64,000 nucleotides of DNA from Sophora flavescens. Its lineage: Eukaryota; Streptophyta; Magnoliopsida; Fabales; Fabaceae. The notes under the pieces are model-generated. The model saw only the letters and a program-made list of their open reading frames with translations, had not been told where the DNA came from and did no database searches. The translations under genes were made by a program, and so were the position numbers. The DNA is taken from NCBI GenBank assembly GCA_030762895.1, contig CM061070.1:50853007-50917006 (forward strand), written 5' to 3'. This document shows positions 58,401 to 64,000 of this stretch, in pieces (positions within the stretch are counted from its first letter, which is position 1; every line of letters starts with the position of its first letter).

Positions 58401-60890
58401 CAACCTGTTGCGAACAATGAACCAAAACTTGTTCTTCGGCAATATCTTGCCCAATATAATCCATATCATTTGAGTCCAAAATATTATTGTTTTGTTGAAT
58501 CAGAAGCTGCAAATTAGTGCATATTATTCCACGAATATCAAGTTCTTTTAGCTTTGCTGATCCATGAAACTTTTAGCAGTATCCATAGGATAGTTGCAAA
58601 ACGAAGGCAACAGAGACCACAAAAAGTAAGCAAGTGCATCGCTCCTTGATGACACTATCAGTCCTTGTTTATCAAGCTGCAAAGTGTAGAGTAAGAAATG
58701 AAAACCATGCAGAACAATAACCAGTGTTATCGAATAGCAGTTATGGCGGTGCCATGGCGGAAAGCGGTGGCGGGTTTCGAAGGAAACGCCATACGGTGGC
58801 AGTTGCGTGGCGGATTTCACATGACGGTGCTGTGGCGGCCGCATGGCGGGCACAGACCTAAAAGCCCGCTCTTTTTAGTAAAATTCAAGGCAAAACAGTC
58901 TTCCGGGCCATCTGGGTTGTGCGACCCGACCCAAAATATGGGCCCAAAATGGGTAAAATCCTAATGAAAATGCCTGCCCCTTATTTTCCTCTCTCTCTCA
59001 CTTTCGTCTGAAACCTTGTTCGACTGGAACCTTTTCTTTCCTCTCATTTCACACTTTCTTCTCCGACCACCCCCTGTCCGACGATCAACCTTGCTAGTAG
59101 TCTGTGGTAGGTGAATATGAGACTCATGATATTTTCTATCAATTTAGTTTATGGATCTTGATATATGTAGTTAGTCTTCTGGATTTTATATTCATGAGAA
59201 ACTGTTCAAAATTGGGACATTTGGTCCTGCTAGGAAAATAGAACATATCCAAGCTGGTGGTATAATATCTTGACATTCACACTAGTATAGTTTATCAAAA
59301 AAAAAATGTAACACAACATAGAAAAGAAGGGTACACCTGCTTCCTAATGGGAAAATCTTCATCAGGCCGCTTCTGCATATTTTCCAAGTTATTGAGTATT
59401 CCTCTCTTAAAGTCAGTACAATAATCTCCTGCATTAATAATAGCATCAATAACAAATATCAGTAACTGATAAGAGTGATAGGTACCAGGAATTAATAGGG
59501 AAGTTAGAAAGGAAATATGTTGTGTTATTACTGTCCTCAAGCCTGTATCAGCTGATATCAGTGCTTGGGTATGGAAAAAGAAAGAACAGATACAGAGACA
59601 AAGAAGAAAGACAGCCTAGGCAAATTAGAGAGCGCCTGATCTCTCCCAAGTCCTATCCGGATTCCAGCCTGCCTCTCACTCTCTCATTCATTCCCTATAT
59701 ACCCATTTTACAACTGACTCCCACACCCTCACTACCTCACTGCTGCCACCTCAGCAGTTAGTTACATTGGGTCATACTCCCCTCTATTTCTCCTCACAAA
59801 CACCTAGTTATTGGAGGTTCCTATTAGTAAAAAGAAGTTTACACCACATTATTATTTGAGGAATGAGATTAAAAAAAATACTGCAAGTCCAAAGCTAATA
59901 AAGAAACCAGGAGAAGGACAACGCCAGGTTGTATAAATTAATCAAACACGAAACAATACTTACCCATGACAAATCAACAAATTATATAAGTCAATGCAAG
60001 AAAGTAAAACAAGACTTGACGGCAATCTGAATACCTAATTTATGAAACATAGCTGAAACAACTTGAAATACTCTCTGTCCCAGACAGTAGTATAGCGACA
60101 ATCAAGTAAGCTCACAATAGTCGCACAAATTTCTTCAATAATGGTTGGCCCTGATCTCCTTGATGCTTTGTTTTCATCCAAAGTTATCTGATCCGCTGTT
60201 TAATCAAACTTTCATCAATACAAGAATTGATAATGTTCTTGAGTGCATCAGTGGCAGCATGCATGGCCTCTTCATGTTCAGATTCCAAAATGTCTGCATA
60301 TTTACAATTGCATGCTTGTTTCTGGAATTAAGTAACTATATGCACAAACACACACCATAATAATATAATAATTCAAAATATCATTTAAACCTTTAAGATA
60401 ACTAAAGACAAAAGGAAGCGTACCTACACATATTTGGCTCTTAATGGAATAAAGTTTTTTGATTCCAGCATCAAGCAGGCTTGCAATAAATGGGCATGTT
60501 CTTCTTATCTGATGAGATAGAAAGCGCCAATAAGCTTAGCAACTCCTCCTCAAGTAGTAGCGAAGAATTTTGAATGTTCAACAAGATATCACGAAGACAC
60601 AACTGAGATTGCCTTCTGACCTGTTGAAATATCTTATCTAGTTAGCACACACACAACATTGATTCGACTCAAGTGTGTACATACATACCTTAGGTCGTGA
60701 ATCAGTAAGAAACCCTAACAAGACATTGAACAAGTTGTTGTGAGTGTCGCCGTTGATGAGCAACAAATGCGAGAGGCACTTGAATCTGTAGACAACAGCG
60801 CTCTCAGAAACCAGCAAGGGAGAGCGTAGAACTCGTACGAGGAGCTCTCGGACAAGGGCTCTCTCTTCTTCTTCAACACCACGACAGGAA
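55401..60890 (-). pseudogene. RRP12-like (NUC173/HEAT) pseudogene, block A2
   Basis: Exon pieces: 60,689-60,890; 60,424-60,620; 60,035-60,293; 59,337-59,428; 58,325-58,676; about 56,475-56,614; 56,067 to about 56,295; 55,609 to about 55,738; and 55,401 to about 55,510. The inactivating lesions of A1 are shared (4-nt loss in the third exon, frameshift in the fifth, exon-exon deletion in the second), so they predate the duplication. The last two exons carry extra clustered indels at 55,480-55,800. The intron transposon insertions are also shared. Confidence 0.85.
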
Positions 60891-61094
60891 CTGAAATATT
60901 ATATTATGCAGGGAATAAATAAATGAAACACTGGAAGACACTGAAATAAATAAATCAGAGAACTAAATCAAATCAAATAACTAAACAAAACAGAGAACTA
61001 ATAAGTAAAAAAACAAAGAAAATATTCAAATAACTGAAAAACAAACAAACAGAGAAGTAAATGAAAGAATAAACAGAGATGAGAAAACATACCT

Positions 61095-61310
61095 GCAGAG
61101 AGAAGGCCGGACGACGACGAGAGAGAACGACCTGGCGGCCCGGCGACTTCGAGGCGGCCAGACGAGCGGCGGCTGGGCGGCAGCGCTCGTGCTGTGCTGG
61201 GGTGCGATTCGTGATCTGGGGTGCTGTGCTGCGGCCGGCCGCCGCTTGGGGGGAGGCTGACTGAGAGTGATGGTGGTGAGAGTGTGGATGTGACTTTATG
61301 AGGGTGAAAC
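61095..61310 (-). other. GC-rich candidate first exon, block A2
   Basis: Counterpart of 39,402-39,625, again ending CTGCAG/GTATGT on the minus strand, with several indels that change every reading frame. This supports a non-coding leader. Confidence 0.4.
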
Positions 61311-61410
61311 TGTGAAAGCAAAAAATGAAACCCTAGAAAGAGAAGAGTAATAAAAGTGCAAAAATGTGAAAATGGGTCAGAGTGAAAAAATGAAAACTTA
61401 AAGAAAAAAA

Positions 61411-61710
61411 TTAGGTTTAAGTATTACTTTGGTTATTATACGTGACACGAATTATCAATTTGGTTCCTATACATAAAAAAATTATTTAAATGGTCCCTAT
61501 AAGTACAAAAAGTCCTTATTTGGTCCCTGCCATACAAAATTTTAGGGACTGATTTAATAATTTTTTGCTCGTATAGGAACCAAACAGGTAATGTATGGGG
61601 ACCAAATGGGGACTTTTTGTACGTATAGGGACCATTTTAATAATTTTTCATGTATGAGGACCAAATCGAGAATTCGTATCACATATAGGGACCAAAGTAT
61701 TAATTTAACC
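61411..61710. mobile_element. Fold-back MITE, block A2
   Basis: Counterpart of 39,720-40,017. Its left arm matches the right arm better here ('atttggttcctatac'). Confidence 0.75.
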
Positions 61711-62314
61711 AAAAAATTAAAAATAGCCTGTTTAAAAAAAAATAGCCAACCAGACCGGCCAACACGTCCCATCCCGCTCTCGCCTCGTTTTCTTGCCCGG
61801 GTGGCTCTGCTGGTTTATGGGTTGAAAACTATAACACGCCCCATAAAAAAAATCGGGTTTAACGGGTTGGCATGTCGGCCTCAACCCGTTTTGTCACCCC
61901 TAGATACAGGGCTCACCTTCACATGGTTAATGGGTTAACCCAGGACACTGGACTTATTTTTATTAGGCCCAATTACTTTTGTGACTATATTATTGTGCGG
62001 TTGTAATTGTAAATGCATACCTGACCACTCTTTGACAGTTCGGTCTTTGGCATAGCAAAGACCCGAACCAATGGGTACTCATCCGAACTCGTCCCGACTT
62101 TGACGAGGAAAATCCGCTTTGACTGGGGACGGGGCGGAGATGGGGATACAGACACCCGCCTTGTTGTTTAATAATTATAATAATATCATCATATATCTAT
62201 GTATGGTATTGAATTTGTTTACATTGAAAGGTTGCATCCTATATAAAAAGGGTACATTTTTTTTGGAAAAATTATATAACATTTTATTGTACTTTGATTA
62301 TTGTATTTTGATGT
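61711..62314. other. Repeat-like stretch, block A2
   Basis: Counterpart of 40,018-40,628; no gene seen. Confidence 0.4.
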
Positions 62315-64000
62315 TGTAACACCCAATTTTTCTAACATATGTTTTTATGCGTTGTATATAGTTGTATGTTGTGCTAGATTATCATAAAGGTGCTTTAGGG
62401 AATTTAAAATGGGGTTAAGTGGGATTTTCTGGTCAAAAATCCATTTCTAATGCATTTGTTGCACTCTCCTGGAGCTCGAAACAGTTGTGTCTCCTGATAG
62501 ACACAGCTGTGTCTACCTCTCTAAATCACTGTTTTGTCCCGGGAAACAAGTGTGTCTAATTCTCGAAAACGTTGTTCTGGTAAGGGACACAGCTATGTCT
62601 CTTGATAGATACGATTGTGTCTAGTTCTCAAAGACATTTTAGTCTAGCAATATAACTAAGTGAGTGATGAGGGTTACAACCCTCATTTTGACACTTTTCG
62701 CAATCCCTATGCGACAGAAACCTCTCATCCCTCTTCTCTTTAAAGCCCCTTCGTGTTCTTCGCATTCTTGTTTTGCGATTGGAGAGTAAACCGAACGTTA
62801 GTGTCGATTAAGGTAATCTTGTAAACTCGTTATTAATCTCCCTTTTGTTTTCTTGAATCAGGGATCAATTGTTCTTCCTTCTTTGATGTTTTGACCAAGA
62901 TTTATTGAACTGTTGAATCGTTTGAGGGAGCCAAGCTTGGATTAGCTTAAGTTGACCATAGAATTAGACCGTCATACCAGGTTTGGGGAAAAGAGATTAG
63001 TATAACATGTAGGCATTGGGCTATTGTAAGATGAAGGGTTAACCCATGACCCTGTTGTGTGCTAATTGTTAAAGTGATGTTGCTTGTTATATGTATGTCA
63101 TGCTTCCTATATGATTGGTATGTTTTAAATTGTGAATTACTATGGATGACGATGATGCCATGATTGTATGGTTTGATATTCGATGTTGACGAATGTCGTT
63201 ATGGTTACAAACACACCAATTAAAATATAGGGATGTTAGTAATGACATCAGAATTAAGGGATAATTCCCAATGTTCATAAGACATGAATCTTAGAAAAAG
63301 AGAAGTGAGGTTAATGGTCAATGGTATAGTTAAGACCCTATGGTTGATCCACGAGTGCTTTAGGGATGTTAATAATAAAATCAGAATTAAAGGATTAACT
63401 CCCAATGATCATGAGACATGAAGATTAAATAAGAGGAACGAGACTAATACTTGATCGTGTAGTTAAAAGCCAATAGGATTGATCTATGAGTGCCCTAGGA
63501 GTTTGGCAATGGTTCCCAAACCTTCTGCCTAGAAAGTACTGCCATGTTCCAGTAAGCACGATCGTGCTCAATAAACAGCACGCCGGTGCTCAATGCCAGC
63601 ACGCCCGTGCCAGGGGATCAGCATGATCGTTCTCCCCAATCGGAACCAGATGTTAAGTGGGAACAAGGGTGTTTCACCCACATTGTTCCTATGACGAAAT
63701 AAGACATCAATCGAAGTAAAGACAAGATAGATAATCTAATTAAGCTTTAACCAAGATAATTAAATGTAAAAAGTTAAGATGGTTAAGTCGATAACGATTG
63801 GTTACCGCATGATGTTAAACTTTGATGCTTAATGGTCAAAGTTGTCGTGATGCTTATTGGTCAAGATGTTGACCGAGACACCCCACTGTGCCTCTTTGTG
63901 TCATTAGATTAAAACCTCATTATTTAATTACTTAATCGCACGGTTAACGTGAAAATACGTAAAAATTAAAACTTAACTTATAAAGTATACAACTTCATAT
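62315..64000 (+). mobile_element. Gypsy-type LTR, block A2, running to the window end
   Basis: It begins TGTAACACCC at 62,315 (offset 21,686 from A1). The TATA box of the A1 copy is altered here ('tataactaag' near 62,651). The last 109 bases match 42,206-42,314, beyond the probable LTR end. Confidence 0.5.

Noticed and set aside
1..64000. tRNA, rRNA or snRNA genes
   Set aside because: I saw no cloverleaf with A/B boxes and no rRNA-like sequence. The only tRNA-related signal is the primer-binding site at 2763, which belongs to an LTR element.

Overview
The window is plant nuclear DNA, most likely from a papilionoid legume. The evidence is spliceosomal GT/AG exon borders in a nuclear gene relic, plant-type Gypsy and Copia LTR retrotransposon parts including a tRNA-iMet primer-binding site, fold-back MITEs, and F-box-associated (FBA) domains of the legume-expanded type. 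I see no intact protein-coding gene. Everything recognisable is a pseudogene, a transposon relic or a duplicated block, as expected for silenced, repeat-rich chromatin.

Layout. (1) 1-4107: degenerate tandem repeats, then a Gypsy LTR (959-2757) interrupted by a solo LTR with a 5-bp target duplication, a primer-binding site (2763) and a gag stub. (2) Three tandem copies of one composite block follow. Block A0 (about 4.1-11.59 kb) is old, short and diverged. Block A1 (11.59 to at least 42.3 kb) and block A2 (43.84 kb to the window end) are recent; from about 30.1 kb onward A2 repeats A1 at a constant offset of about 21.69 kb. Each block has the same order: a dispersed-repeat/LTR-like segment; a minus-strand scrap of RRP12 (intron plus exon); a minus-strand F-box C-terminus; a minus-strand Athila/Tat-like Gypsy fragment; an F-box/FBA pseudogene section; a Copia reverse transcriptase/RNase H relic with its 3' LTR; a MITE; then minus-strand exons of an RRP12-like (NUC173 family) pseudogene. 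In A1 and A2 these are followed by a GC-rich candidate first exon, a fold-back MITE and a Gypsy-type LTR. A0 stops inside RRP12 at about 11,591.

The most unusual part is the F-box section. In A1 (14.75-30.69 kb) it is a chain of eight minus (M1-M8) and eight plus (P1-P8) half-gene copies in strict alternation. Head-to-head centres share a 27-nt loop, and most tail-to-tail junctions carry a second palindrome made of inverted C-terminal exons. Later copies follow a higher-order period of about 4.26 kb. A2 has the same kind of array with only three dyads. No F-box motif itself remains. Transcription through any part of it in either direction would give long hairpin RNA, so a small-RNA-producing (silencing) locus aimed at related F-box genes is a reasonable, untested hypothesis.

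The parts do not form a pathway. They record a history: fusion of RRP12 and F-box pieces with retroelements, palindromic amplification, and tandem duplication. Many differences between near-identical copies cluster at CAG/CTG sites and may be long-read consensus errors at methylated CHG cytosines, so single frameshifts should be read with caution.
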